A stretch of DNA of 64,000 nucleotides, taken from Brachionus manjavacas. Its lineage: Eukaryota; Rotifera; Eurotatoria; Ploima; Brachionidae. The stretch spans positions 8,688,501 through 8,752,500 of the forward strand of contig JAHQIY010000004.1 of assembly GCA_019054805.1 (NCBI GenBank). Reading direction: 5' to 3'. The translations under genes and the position numbers were made by a program. Positions 35,501-45,774 of this stretch are shown here, in pieces (the stretch's first letter is position 1; every line of letters starts with the position of its first letter). A model generated the notes under the pieces. That model had not been told where the DNA came from, searched no databases, and saw only the letters and a program-made list of their open reading frames with translations.

Positions 35501-37884
35501 TCTAATTTTATATAAAAACTCGGCTCAATTAAAAAATAAGAATTGAAGCTGTTTTTTGAAAAAATATTCTAAAAGATTAACAATTAATCTAATAAAATAA
35601 AAAACAATATTTTTAATCAAAACAAAATATCAAAATAAAGTATTAAAAAAATTTGGATAACTAATTAGTTATTAATTTGGAAGTGAAGCTTTTTAATCGT
35701 CTCTTTTTAGTATAAAAATTTAATTCCTATCTCTAAAAAATTCACAAAAAAAAAAAATAAGATAAAAATGATTCAAACTGAAACTCAATCATCAGAGCAT
35801 ATACTAGATGATTTAATTGACGTTATAGATTAGACCCTGAAGAAATTGAAGTTCCTATTCCAAAACGAAAGAGAGGAAAAGATAAAACCTATGATTTTTT
35901 GAGTTCATTCATACATGTAATAAGCTTGCAATACTTAATTAAAGAAACTAAGAAATTGGTTCTGTCCTAAAAAATGCGTAAAAAAAATTTAAAATTGGCA
36001 AATTAATCTTTTTTAAATAATTAGATTTTTTTATAAAAATAATTTTTTTATTTTATTTTTTTGTTTTTATCTTATTTCATCAATAAATAGATTCTAAATA
36101 TTAAAATTAGATTTTTTTCTTTATATTTAGCGGTAATTTTTCTTGGATTCAAAATAGAAAATCCCAAAAAGAAAAGTCTTGTTTTTTTTTATTAAATATA
36201 CTAAAGAATAAACAGATTTAATCTTAAGATTAATGGAAGATAATGTAAAAAAAAGAAAGAAATTTAATCATTAGACAAAAAATAAGTTTCTAGAGATTAA
36301 ATTTGTCTAAAAATTATTTTTTTATATCATGGTTAGTTAAAGCCACTAGTCCAAATAAGCACTTTTACAAAAAAAGGAAAATTATTAAAGAAAAAATTTT
36401 AAGACCATCAAATTATCAAGTTATTAACATTGATGGAACTAATTATGTTACTTTTTAAGAATTTTATCACTGAGTAGTATTATCTTGTAAATAATTTTAC
36501 AGCACAAATAAAGTAAAATTTTAAATCGAGTTTTAATTAATTGAGGTTTTTAAATTTTTACCTTGAATTTTTCAACAAGTAAAATTTAACAATTATAAAA
36601 TTATTCCCAGAATTTTTAAAAAATACCTAATGGACTACGGTGAACTTTTTTGTTTATTATGCTTTAGTAACTTTTATCTATATATTGTTAATCATACAAT
36701 ATTTTTCGACAAGTATCTGCCACTTACTATAAACCCTTGCTAGATCTTACATGGGATAACTTTTGATTCTTAGGTTTTAGTTCACGCATAAGTGACCATC
36801 AACTCCATGCTAAAATCGGCTCCCTTGTAATGCGTGCATTAAAATGCGCTTTTTCACGTTAAGAAGCGGCGTTAAAATTCAAAAAACATCCAACAACGCT
36901 GGATCAGGAACCGAAAATGCTAACTTGACCCCGCATTTAAAATTTAAAAATTATAAATTAAATTAGAGGCAAGGAATTCGAGTTTTCGAAATTTAAGTTT
37001 TTTAGTTTTGGTGGGGGTTGAAACAAAAAAATTAAATAAAATAATTAAAAATTATTTTTTAGATTTGCCATTGGAATGTTACTTTTAATTAATTTAGTTG
37101 ATTTATATTTAAAATAAAATATAGGTAAGCTTATTAAATTAGAATGAAGTTTATTTAAATAGGGCTATTTTTACTATAAATAGCGGTATCTAAGAATTGT
37201 TCGACTTATATTAAAATTTAAAGGAAAAATTTGACTGTAAATTTAACTTACCGACTCAAATCAGACCCTGCAAACCAAAGAAAAATTTTAGCGACTTTCT
37301 TGTTAATGATGATTAAGAAAGTATAGCCATATATCGCATGAAACTGGTCACTTTTTTTTTCTTTTTGATTTAATTTTGGAATTAGTTTAATTAAAAGGCC
37401 AAGAAAATAAAAAAAAATGTAATTAAAATTGTTTTTTTTTAATAAGATTGATTAATTTTTAAGGACTGGGCCTTTTTATGATTTTAACTTTCAAAGACTT
37501 GTTATTGCATCGCGTAAATATAAAATTACTTTTTTTTCACGAAAAATATTGTCTTTTAAAAAAACAGACATAAACTTTTAAAACATCTTTAAACCTGTCA
37601 TCAAAATTAAAAATGCTAATGATTTTCACTCTTTAAAAAAAAACAATTTCTAAACAAATATTTGATCCAACTAAATTGTTACTTATAATCTTTAATCTTT
37701 ATGAGAAAAAAATTTCAAATTTTAAAGCAAATTATATTTAAGTCAAAAAGAAAAAAAATCTGTCATTTATCAGTTGGGTTTTACAGAATTCTAGGGTTGA
37801 CATTGAAAAATATAATAGAATTTTTTATAAAATTAACTTACCATTTTCAGAGCCACTGCCAAATATTTCTTCAATGCCAGACAT
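32596..37884 (-). CDS. LEO1: LEO1 homologue, Paf1-complex subunit, split by a 4.07-kb intron
   Basis: Exon 2 (33773-32596) holds nearly the whole protein but has no ATG upstream of a stop in its frame. A matching first exon lies at 37884-37842: [14 protein letters not shown] plus one base, followed by GTAAGT; the exon-2 acceptor (TTAAAAG) restores the frame and the total is 406 codons. 'M..EE.FGS.S' is the usual LEO1 start. The acidic N-terminal region is followed by the conserved core ([72 protein letters not shown]), a Lys/Arg/Gln helix, and an acidic/basic tail. From the family: LEO1 with PAF1 binds RNA polymerase II and chromatin in elongation. The protein is shorter than the human one (about 666 aa) because the acidic region is short. 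The intron contains a LINE, a foldback element and a decayed coding piece. Confidence 0.93.
33950..34857 (+). mobile_element. 5'-truncated LINE with (TAAA)n tail inside LEO1 intron 1, antisense
   Basis: It starts abruptly in the RT C-terminal part ([18 protein letters not shown]), changes frame near 34070, and then reads 34078-34632 as one frame ([20 protein letters not shown], then [10 protein letters not shown]) to a stop. Such 'C..SKxTYGLE' sequences are typical of the region after the LINE RT. The 3' end carries AGGAGGTTAATTCAATTC followed by repeated TAAA/AAAT units up to ~34857. 5' truncation plus a microsatellite tail shows insertion by target-primed reverse transcription. It lies opposite to LEO1 transcription. 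Confidence 0.88.
34874..35055. mobile_element. Foldback MITE, 'AGCAGACTTG' family, copy 1
   Basis: The left end AGCAGACTTGTTTTTAAGTC is matched by its exact complement at the right end (35036-35055). The inner arms also pair (AAGACTAAGTC / GACTTAAGAC), with repeats of the word GACTT between. The 182-bp element has no ORF. It lies 16 bp after the LINE tail, inside LEO1 intron 1. A second, expanded copy is at 42365-42685. Confidence 0.85.
35056..37841. other. Remainder of LEO1 intron 1; decayed coding piece at 35768-36460
   Basis: From 35768 a plus-strand frame reads [16 protein letters not shown], and after one frame change [19 protein letters not shown]; further on (36340-36460) [16 protein letters not shown] ends in TAA. 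Together this looks like a wrecked transposon or gene copy, source unknown. A moderately GC-rich patch at 36770-36930 has no clear content. Otherwise AT-rich intron. Confidence 0.4.
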
Positions 37885-38050
37885 TCTATAAATCAAAATA
37901 AAATGTTAATTTCTATAAAAAAAAATCTATTTTAAGCCTGATCAAAAGCTTTGCTCTCGTGATAATGAACTTGTAGAAATTTAAAAAAATTTATTTACAT
38001 TTCTAAGTAACTGGTAATAAAAATAGCAACAATTTTTAAACATTTTTATT

Positions 38051-40834
38051 TCAGTATCCTAAATCTCTTTCAGTTTTTATAAAGGAAGTGTCGATAAATT
38101 GCTCATCAGATTCAAATTCATCATTAGTTTCGTCATTTTGCATCTCAAATTGAGGCTCATCTGGAACTTTTGGAGACCCCTTAAAATTCTGAATGCCTTC
38201 TTGCACTGGTTCTTCCGGTATTTTTGGAGATAGCTTTAAATTCTGTACCATTTGTTCCGAAATTTGCCTATTATCATCAATTTCAGGTTGGACTTGTTCA
38301 GACAGATCATCTACTCTCAAAAACAAACTTTGCAATTTTTCCATACTTTCAATATCCACATATTCTTTATAGTTTAGCAATTCGGCATATTTGGTACAGG
38401 ATTCAATAAATTCATCTTCAAAATTAAGATCATTCGTTTCAATTGAACTCATTATTTTAGTTGCTAATTGCCTTAAATAATCATCTGAAACTTCTTCAAC
38501 ATATTTTTCGCATTCATGCTCAAATTCTTGTTGCATTGGACTTTTTCTAATTTCTTGCCTCTTATCGAGTTCTTGCTGGTCTTCTATCCGATACTCTTTT
38601 TCACGCTTGACCACAATATTGGTACTTTTCATTGATCCTCTCTCCCTGTATCGCAGATTTGATTTATGATTGGCAAAACGCTGGTCGTCACTTTCCATTG
38701 AAATGAAATCTTCGCTGTTGGAATCAATCAAATGCTGCACAAAAGAATTGTGTCCTGAACTCTTATTTCTCAACATTTCTTCCCTCTTATCTTCCAAAAT
38801 TCTATCTTCTTCGTCTAGATTCAAATTAGTCAGCTCATTAAGTTTGATGTTTTTTAAATCTACAGGCCTGTTGCGTTTCGAATAATTTTCAGTAACTTAA
38901 AAAAGTTAAATTTTAATTTTAATTTATTAAGGAGATTTGTAATCAACTGATTTTTGTTAAAGCTCAATTAGAGAATTGAAAAATATAAATATTTTTTTGT
39001 TTATAACAAACCGAATATTTAACTCAATTGTAAAATAGATATTTAAAATTGTTTAAATTTTCTATCCTTTTTAATAAATATTTCAATTTGTCCATGGAAC
39101 TAAAACTTTAATTAAATAAATACATATAATTCATGAATTTTGTTTTTATTATTTTTTTATTTATCTATCAATATCAAGCTAAAGCTCCTAGAGATTAAAA
39201 TCGAAACCAAAAATAAAGTTAAAAACTAAGAAAAATATAATTATAGTTAAACATTGAAATTAAGAGTGACTGGTTGCACATGTTCAAATATTATACAAAA
39301 GACTACTATTTAGTTATTTTTTTATATATTTCTAACTAAAGCTTCTTCAGATTAAAATAATCAAAACTCACAAGAAAAAAGTCAAATAAATGATATATAC
39401 AGTAGTGATTTGATAATAGGATCCATGGTAAATTTACGTAATTTTACGCCAAAATACGTAAATTTAATCTGTAAAAAATGTTAAAAAAAATTAAAAAAAA
39501 TAAATTCAGAAGTCAAAATCGTATTTTAAAAAAATTTTATGAAAAACAGCAAATTTTGAGATTTTTTGGCATTTTTGGATTTTTGGAATCAATGTCCAGT
39601 TGTTCGAGTTCAAAAATTGGACATTGATTCCAAAAATCCAAAAATGCATAAAGGAAGTAAACGAAAACGAGTAAGGAAGTTTGAATTAAAGATTAGTTTA
39701 ATTCAAACTGACGTTTTCGAACGTCAGTTTGAATTGCCATTTTTTAAATTTTTTAAATTTAAAAAATTAAATTTATTTGAACATAATTTAACGTAAAAAT
39801 TGGTAATTTTACTTCTATTTCAAAAATTAAAAAAATATATTAAAAAATTATCACACATTTTCATACTATTTTTGCAATCTAATAACAGAATTGGAATATT
39901 AGAATTGAAAATATTCAAGTTACCGACCACTTTTCTTACTGAAGTTTTTTTGGAATAAAAGCCATCAGCTTAGAACTCATGCTTAATTCAAGGTTAGAAA
40001 TTAAATTATCAATAAGAGGAAAAAATAAAATTATACAGACAGTTGGTTAAAAATTTTTCAAACGTTGACAAATTTCTAAGATGGCAAATTTGATCTTGTA
40101 GCTTATCTAATTAAAGATATTTTGTATAAATAAGTTAAAATATGTAATATATTTTGATTATTTTAAATTATTAAAAAATTTTAATTTAGCTAAAAACTTA
40201 ATAAACAAAAAAATTACATACATTCTCGATATCTATTATCTAAATGATCCACTAAAACCAATTCAGGAACTTGATCCATATCAACTTGTCGCTTTGCGAC
40301 TGTTTCTAAAAGTTTAATCACATATTCCACTGACTCTCTTAGCTTGTTTGGATTTATAACTCGATCATACTCTATCGGAAACATATGCTTCTAAAATTAA
40401 GAAAATAAATTAATTTTAAGGTAAAATAAAATTCAAGTTACAAAGTATCTAAATAGGTGAATATATGAGGCACAGTGAGGCATGATGTAATTTTTATTAA
40501 AACGACTTAGGCACAATTTGCAGTAAAAATATGACTCGTTTAGCATACATTTGTTTTTTCCGTGGAATAACTTTGGGTCCTGTTTGAATTGAATGATGCA
40601 TTCGACACCTTTAAAGAGAGAAGATTAGTATAGATTTATTTGATATAATAAAAACTACCTGAATAAAAGCGTTTAGGGACGAATGTATTGACTAGTTGTT
40701 CGAACTCCGAAGCGTTCGGTTTTCGAACGTCAGAGCTCATCAACTCGTCTTCATCCTTTAAAAATTTTTCAAGATGTTTCAGAAGAATATTTTGAATTAG
40801 TTTGTATCATTACCATAAGTGCGTGAAAATTCAT
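38051..40834 (-). CDS. Unrecognised 432-residue protein with a C2H2-like zinc knuckle and acidic coiled C-terminus
   Basis: Five exons: 40834-40814, 40755-40659, 40608-40442, 40390-40222 and 38895-38051; three introns of 49-58 bp and a last intron of 1326 bp. All phases join and the total is 432 codons plus stop. Residues 69-90 read C-x2-C (YFYCKLC), then a spacer and PHCASYIH, i.e. a C2H2- or C2HC-like finger (C69, C72, H84/C85, H90), followed by FRYFKHMFP. Residues ~100-150 are predicted helical (LRESVEYVIKLLETVAKRQ). The long last exon is rich in Glu, Asp, Lys and Gln, with a coiled stretch and two similar repeats (NLKLSPKIPEEP / NFKGSPKVPDEP). I do not know the family; a nuclear RNA- or DNA-binding role is only suggested by the finger. 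Its stop is 166 bp from the LEO1 start on the same strand, so its 3' UTR overlaps the LEO1 promoter. Confidence 0.82.
39400..39810. mobile_element. Possible foldback element inside intron 4, with perfect hairpins
   Basis: It begins TA-CAGTAGTGATTTGATAA (39398), a Tc1-like CAGT start, followed by GGTAAATTTACGTAATTTTACG, vocabulary shared with the MITE at 14123. The right boundary is unclear. It contains a perfect 30-bp inverted repeat (39569-39598 with 39618-39647, 19-nt loop) and a second pair of perfect hairpins at 39679-39735. The last intron of the host gene is long because of this block. Confidence 0.5.
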
Positions 40835-41329
40835 TTTTGAAGTTTCTAAGGAATGGAAATTAATTTATAAAAATATCGATGTACATTTTTTTTATTTATG
40901 TACTAAAATTTATTTTTTTAATTTTTTTTATTTTCAAGACAAAATTAAATTAACAAAAGCAAAAATCTTGTATTTTAAATTTTTCAAAAATTTTAATTTT
41001 AAATGCTAAACTCGAAAAACTAAAAATGTAAAGATCAAATTTAATCAATGCTTTAGTAAAACAACGTAATTTGCCGTATTTCCGTAAAATTACGTGAATT
41101 TACACAATTTTTTCTAAGAAAAATTAAGAAAAAATTTAACTAAAATTTTTTTATTTTGAATTTTTTTTTTTTAATTTAACGTAAATTAACGCAAAATAAA
41201 ACTTTTAAGGTAAATAATGATAGAAAATCAAAAGAAATGCAAGTAAAAGATAGTGTATCTATTAGATAGCAATGGTTATTAACTGGTAAATGAAACAAAT
41301 ATCACAAACTGTCTCAACAAACCCTTCTA

Positions 41330-41790
41330 CAACGCTTTCAGCAATAAAACTATAAGTAATTCACTTTTGACCAAATCGTTCAATGAAGGTTTTTTCCAAC
41401 CATTTGGAAGAAAGCCAATGTCACACTTATTTTCAAAAAGGCATGAAAATTGATCCTAGCAATTACCATCATATTAACTGACTTTAACTGTCTACGGTAA
41501 GTCTTGTATCATCAATCTCTTGGAAAAGTTAGACTTGATCACTGAATCCTTAAACAGTTGTTTTCAAGAACTGGTTGTGTTTGTTGACTTTGCAAAGTCT
41601 CTCGACTATGTTCTGCATGATTTACTGCTGGTCAAAATTGAAGCTTATGGACTCTTGAGTAAGATTCTTAGCTGGCTTGAAGATTTTCTCGAAAATGGAA
41701 AGCAAAGACTTGCAGTTGTATGTACCAGCAGCTCAAGATGTAATCAGATGTCCTTGATGGTGTCTCTCAAGGCTCTGTCCTAAAAACGTT
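41330..41790 (+). mobile_element. LINE reverse-transcriptase fragment
   Basis: The frame at 41520-41783 reads VFVDFAKSLDYVLHDLLLVK (RT motif A; the usual DFSKAFD is altered to DFAKSLD), AYGLLSKILSWLEDFLENGK and then MVSLKALS near motif B, where QGSVLSP is expected. The preceding 200 bp contain the RT lead-in in other frames. Very decayed, with both ends missing. Confidence 0.75.
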
Positions 41791-42364
41791 AATGTTTATT
41801 ATTTTCATTAAAGACATGTTGGAAGTAGTATGCAATAGTACAATCTTTTTCTTTGTTACTGTTAAAATAAATTGTCAAATTAGGGTTAATTTAAGGGTTA
41901 TTTTTATTTTAACAGAAACAAAGAGAAAGGACTTAGGTTTAAGGGAATTCGGTTAATTGAAATTATTGAGAAAAACTAAATTTCCATAAAAAAATAACCT
42001 CAAAGGCTAATGAAATACAAAAAGGATAAAAAGGACTAAAATAATTTCTAAAAAGTACAAAAAGAACATTCTTTTAGACTTAAAAGAGACAATTAGGAGA
42101 GAAATAATGACTTTTCAAATAAAGGACTTTTTTTATTAAGGCCCGGTCTGTAATTTTTCAGATATCATCTTAAAAATAAAAGTATTGTCAATAATATTAA
42201 AGAATTGATAAATTTTAGCTTTGATTTTTTGAGGAAGTTGACTCATATCTTTAGAGAAAAAGAATCAATCGATAAATCATTCAATTATTAATTTAAATTT
42301 TTTTATTTTATTGGAATAAAAATGAATGGATTTACCTTTTCGACCAAATAAAAAAACCTTTAAA
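41791..42364. other. Intergenic, nothing identified
   Basis: AT-rich, no gene or clear repeat. Confidence 0.4.
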
Positions 42365-42685
42365 TCAGACTTGTTTTTGAGTCACTGTTTTAAGTCTAAG
42401 TCAGAAAAATTTAAGTCAAAGCCATGATTTGGCTTAATTTTTTTTATTAAGTCAAAGCCAATGTCTTAAAAATTTTTTTCATTTTTTTAGTGAAGTTTAG
42501 TCGAGTCAACTAATTTTCTGATTTTAAAAATAAACTTTTTTTGGATTAAAATAAAAAATCATACTTATTTTTTAGTTTAAAAATCAGAAAATTAGTTGAC
42601 TTGACTAAACTTCACTAAAAAAAAAAAATTTTAAGTCATTGACTTGACTTGACTTGAGACTTGTGACTTAAAGACAAGTGTGCTT
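42365..42685. mobile_element. Foldback MITE, 'AGCAGACTTG' family, copy 2, with a nested hairpin
   Basis: The ends TCAGACTTGTTTTTGAGTCA and GACTTAAAGACAAGTGTGCT match copy 1 at 34874-35055, as does the internal TAAGTCAAAGCCAATGTCTT. The middle differs: a ~128-bp hairpin (42489-42616), whose arms start AGTGAAGTTTAGTCGAGTCA and pair over about 35 bp, lies where copy 1 has none. Flanking TTTAAA on both sides may be the target duplication. Confidence 0.82.
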
Positions 42686-43136
42686 TAAACCAAGTCACAA
42701 AATATTTAGCACAAAAAAAGCCATTGAAAGAAAAGATGAAATTTTCATAAATTCACTATAATCATTTAAATTAGAAAATTAAAGATTTAAATTGAATCAA
42801 TTCACTTTTTTTAAAACAAATTTATCAATTTTAATGATATCATTATTCTGTGAAAAAAGTTCTTTTTTTACACACGTCATTTGCTAAATTTAAATAATTC
42901 TCATTTCACTTTTTGAAGATTATGGAGCTTTTAGCTCAGTTCATCGTATGAAATATAAAACTTTTTAAGTGATGTGATTATAATTATAATTTTTAAATAC
43001 AAGGTTTAACCCGTTGCTCCGCTGCCGGAATATTAATAAAAAAAAAGGAGATTAATTGAAAAATTTTATTATTATATTGAAAAATTTTAATTAGAACTGA
43101 TATTATTAAATTTTTTTATATATATAGATTGAATAA

Positions 43137-43403
43137 TTAAATAAATATTTCTGTATAAACAACATTTCTTGTAAGAAAAACTTTTTCAGGTAGTACTGCG
43201 CAAATATTATTTATTGAAGACACTCTTGACAAAGCTACGTATAATTGACCATGCGTAAAAACTGGTTCAGATAAATAAATACCAACAAATTTTAAGGTTT
43301 GCCCTTGAGTATTGTTAATAGAAATCGCAAAAAAAGGTCTTATAGGAAATTGAATTCTTTTAAAATCAAATGGTAATCCAGAATCGCTTGCTACTATTTA
43401 AAT
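43137..43403 (-). mobile_element. Helitron helicase C-terminal fragment
   Basis: The minus-strand frame reads FPIRPFFAISINNTQGQTLK, VGIYLSEPVFTHGQLYVALS and RVSSINNICAVLPEKVF, ending in TAA at 43137. 'INxxQGQTLxxVGIYLxxPVFxHGQLYVALSRV' is the hallmark C-terminal end of the Pif1-type helicase of Helitrons (and of Pif1 helicases in general). Upstream the frame is stopped at ~43404 and no further Helitron sequence was found, so only the 3' tail remains. A GC-rich hairpin-prone patch (43013-43035, CCGGCAGCGG read on the minus strand), about 100 bp downstream, may be the element's terminal hairpin. Confidence 0.85.
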
Positions 43404-43879
43404 AAAACTTAATTTTAGTGACTTTGACTGTAACTAGACTGCAGCAATAACTACCTGAAACGGCAAATATTCAAATTATAAACTTGAATTAAATAAAAAA
43501 TGATTATCAAGTCCGTCTTTTGAAATGTTTAAAAATTTATTTTTAATTAATTATTAAAGAAAAGTCTTTATATTAAATTCAAAACCCACCCGCCAAATTG
43601 GAACTTTTTCCGCTCGATTAAATTTAAACGGTTGTTAAACGGGCCAGCAACCGCAAGTAACCGCCCGTCAATTGAACCGATAAGCTCTGTCCGCATCCAA
43701 CACTAATAAAAATAAAAAATTTCAACAAAAAAAATAAAAACAAAAATCGAGTACCAGAACAGTCTTAAACGTATTTAGCTGATGATGTCATTAAACTTTA
43801 GGAAGCAACACCCAAACCAAGATTAAACATGATAAAACTTACAAAGCGACCATATAAGACAAATATGAGGAAGCAAATA
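43404..43879. other. Intergenic, small GC-rich patch
   Basis: 43625-43690 is GC-richer (AAACGGGCCAGCAACCGC) with repeated ACCGC words. No gene was identified. Confidence 0.35.
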
Positions 43880-44692
43880 ATTAGTTTTCGAGACAATGAT
43901 GAGAGTGAGTGGAACAAATAAGATAAAATTCAAAGTGTTGGTCCACAAGGTGGAATGTGAAATAAAAACCTCAAAGTTAGTCGAAAAGGTCAAAATATTA
44001 GTGTGTCATCAGAAACTGATTCGGAATCATCAGATAATGATGGCATTTTTGAACCCAACAAATACTTGGGTGACCAAGCCGAAATGGCTAAAATTCAAAA
44101 ATTTTTTTTTCAAAACGTCTCAAACGCAAACGAGAAACTCCGTTACTACCTGGAAGATCAAAAGGACATCATGGGCCCAATCCACTGGCCTACAAGGAGA
44201 AACCAAAACCTACGGTTTCCTAAAATAGCGGGACACCTCAATCCACGACAAAGCGGTCGAGCACCTCAACCATGTGAAAGTTCCAAAAACCCGTGTAAAG
44301 TTTGAAATTAATCCAGTTTGAACACAAGCTCATCGCCTGATTCATCAGGTACCTCCAAGCCGAAGAGTAAAAACTCGCTGCGTTGGAGCAAAAAGAGCAT
44401 GAATTCCAGCAACAGCAAGCCTTAGCATAGTAAGAGCTTAATAGGCTCGATGGTGAGATCCAGGAGATGCGCCACTGATAGAGAGCGATAGAGCAAGTCA
44501 ATCAGGGCCTGATTCAACTTTCGAGACCAAGAAAACGGTCACACGCTTGAGCCAGAGCGTACCAACTTCAGAATCAAATACGTCATTAAGTCAAAGAGCT
44601 TGTGCCATCTGTTCCGGAAAGCTTTCCGAAGTAAGCACACTCGCAAGTGTGAAGTGCGGTCATGTGTTCTGCAAATTCTGCTTGTCAAATAC
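43880..44692 (+). pseudogene. Broken coiled-coil + RING-finger gene copy
   Basis: The frame at 44003-44305 gives an acidic/serine start (MSSETDSESSDNDGIFEPNK) and RYYLEDQKDIMGPIHWPTRR. After a frame change, 44325-44520 reads as a glutamine/glutamate coiled coil (LAALEQKEHEFQQQQALA, then ELNRLDGEIQEMRH) but with six in-frame stops. After another change, 44580-44690 reads CAICSGKLSEVSTLASVKCG-HVFCKFCLSN then TAA. C-x2-C...C-x-H-x2-C-x2-C is a RING finger lacking its last CPxC pair. A piece after an acceptor-like CAG at ~44788 could be a downstream exon. The whole is a dead gene or transposon-carried gene. Confidence 0.6.
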
Positions 44693-45774
44693 GTAACAGC
44701 ATTGTTCTCTTTAGTTCTTTTTTGTTATCACTTGGGACTGGAATAAATTCTAACTAAAATTAACTTGTTTAATCTTTTGTTGGCAGAGGCCAAGAACCCC
44801 AAGAAGGTTTGGAGCATAACAGAAGTCATTTTACGATATTTTAATTTTTTGGAATTAAAAAAAAATTATTTAAATATTGAAATAGTTTTTTTTTGATTGA
44901 TAAGGTTTTTTTAAGTGAAAAGTATCTCTTTATCTTAATAAAATCGTTTTATTTGCTAAAATATATTTATAAAGATATAAGTAAATTTATACTGCTGAAA
45001 TTAAAGTAGTAATGTAAAAAGTATAGGCCAATATTTATTAAGAAAATATGATTCATTTTTCTTAAACGGGTGAAGTATCAAAAAATGGAAAAACAAAAGA
45101 CAGAAAAAAAAATTTAGAACTACAACTTAAGAAAATAAAACATGGAAAAAAATTAATACAGAAATTTAAATTGATAAGTTTTTTCAGTTTTTTATTTAAC
45201 AATTATAACTAATAAATTAAAGCGTCAAAATTTTTAGTTTAGAACTTAATCAAGCTATTAAATTATTATATTGAATATGGAAAATCATTCGCCTCTTCGT
45301 ACTGAATTAAGATCAAGCAAGAATTATTAAAATAAAATTTTTAAACAACTGAAGACATTGTCGATGAAATAAATAGATTAAAAAAAAATTAAAACAAAAA
45401 ATTTATTTATCTATTTTTTACAATCTATATTAATTAATATTCCGTATTTTTTTTCTATCAATTGACACTTCTATTATTAAAAAAATTCAATCTTTTGAAC
45501 GTTGACCCTTAAACCTTATTTAATTTTTATCTAATCATTAACTTTTTTATAATCAGAAAATCGGTACTGTTTGGATTGGACACAAAATTACTGACCACCT
45601 GTTCACAAAAACATGAGAGACCCAAAATGTGCCATTTTTTTAAAATAAATTTTTCTTTATATTTGAATTTTGTAAAAAATCAACTAAATCATACATAATT
45701 TACAATTTTTTATTTTAAAAATAACTTTATTCAATTTAATTTACAAAAATAAATAAAAGTTTTGAATTTTCTCA
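44693..45774. other. Intergenic, nothing identified
   Basis: AT-rich. It contains the 3' side of the following minus-strand gene; AATAAA-like words are too frequent to choose one. Confidence 0.4.

Noticed and set aside
41040-41230. Segment with TTACGTGAATTTAC words, considered as another MITE copy
   Set aside because: Shares vocabulary with the other TTACGTAAA elements, but no terminal inverted repeat or target duplication could be defined.
44325-44520. In-frame TAA/TAG codons where glutamine would suit a coiled coil, suggesting a ciliate-like genetic code
   Set aside because: The same stretch also has TGA codons, and all confident genes here use TAA or TGA as ordinary stops with glutamine as CAA/CAG. 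Any stop can derive from CAA, CAG or CGA by one C-to-T change, so the pattern is plain decay.
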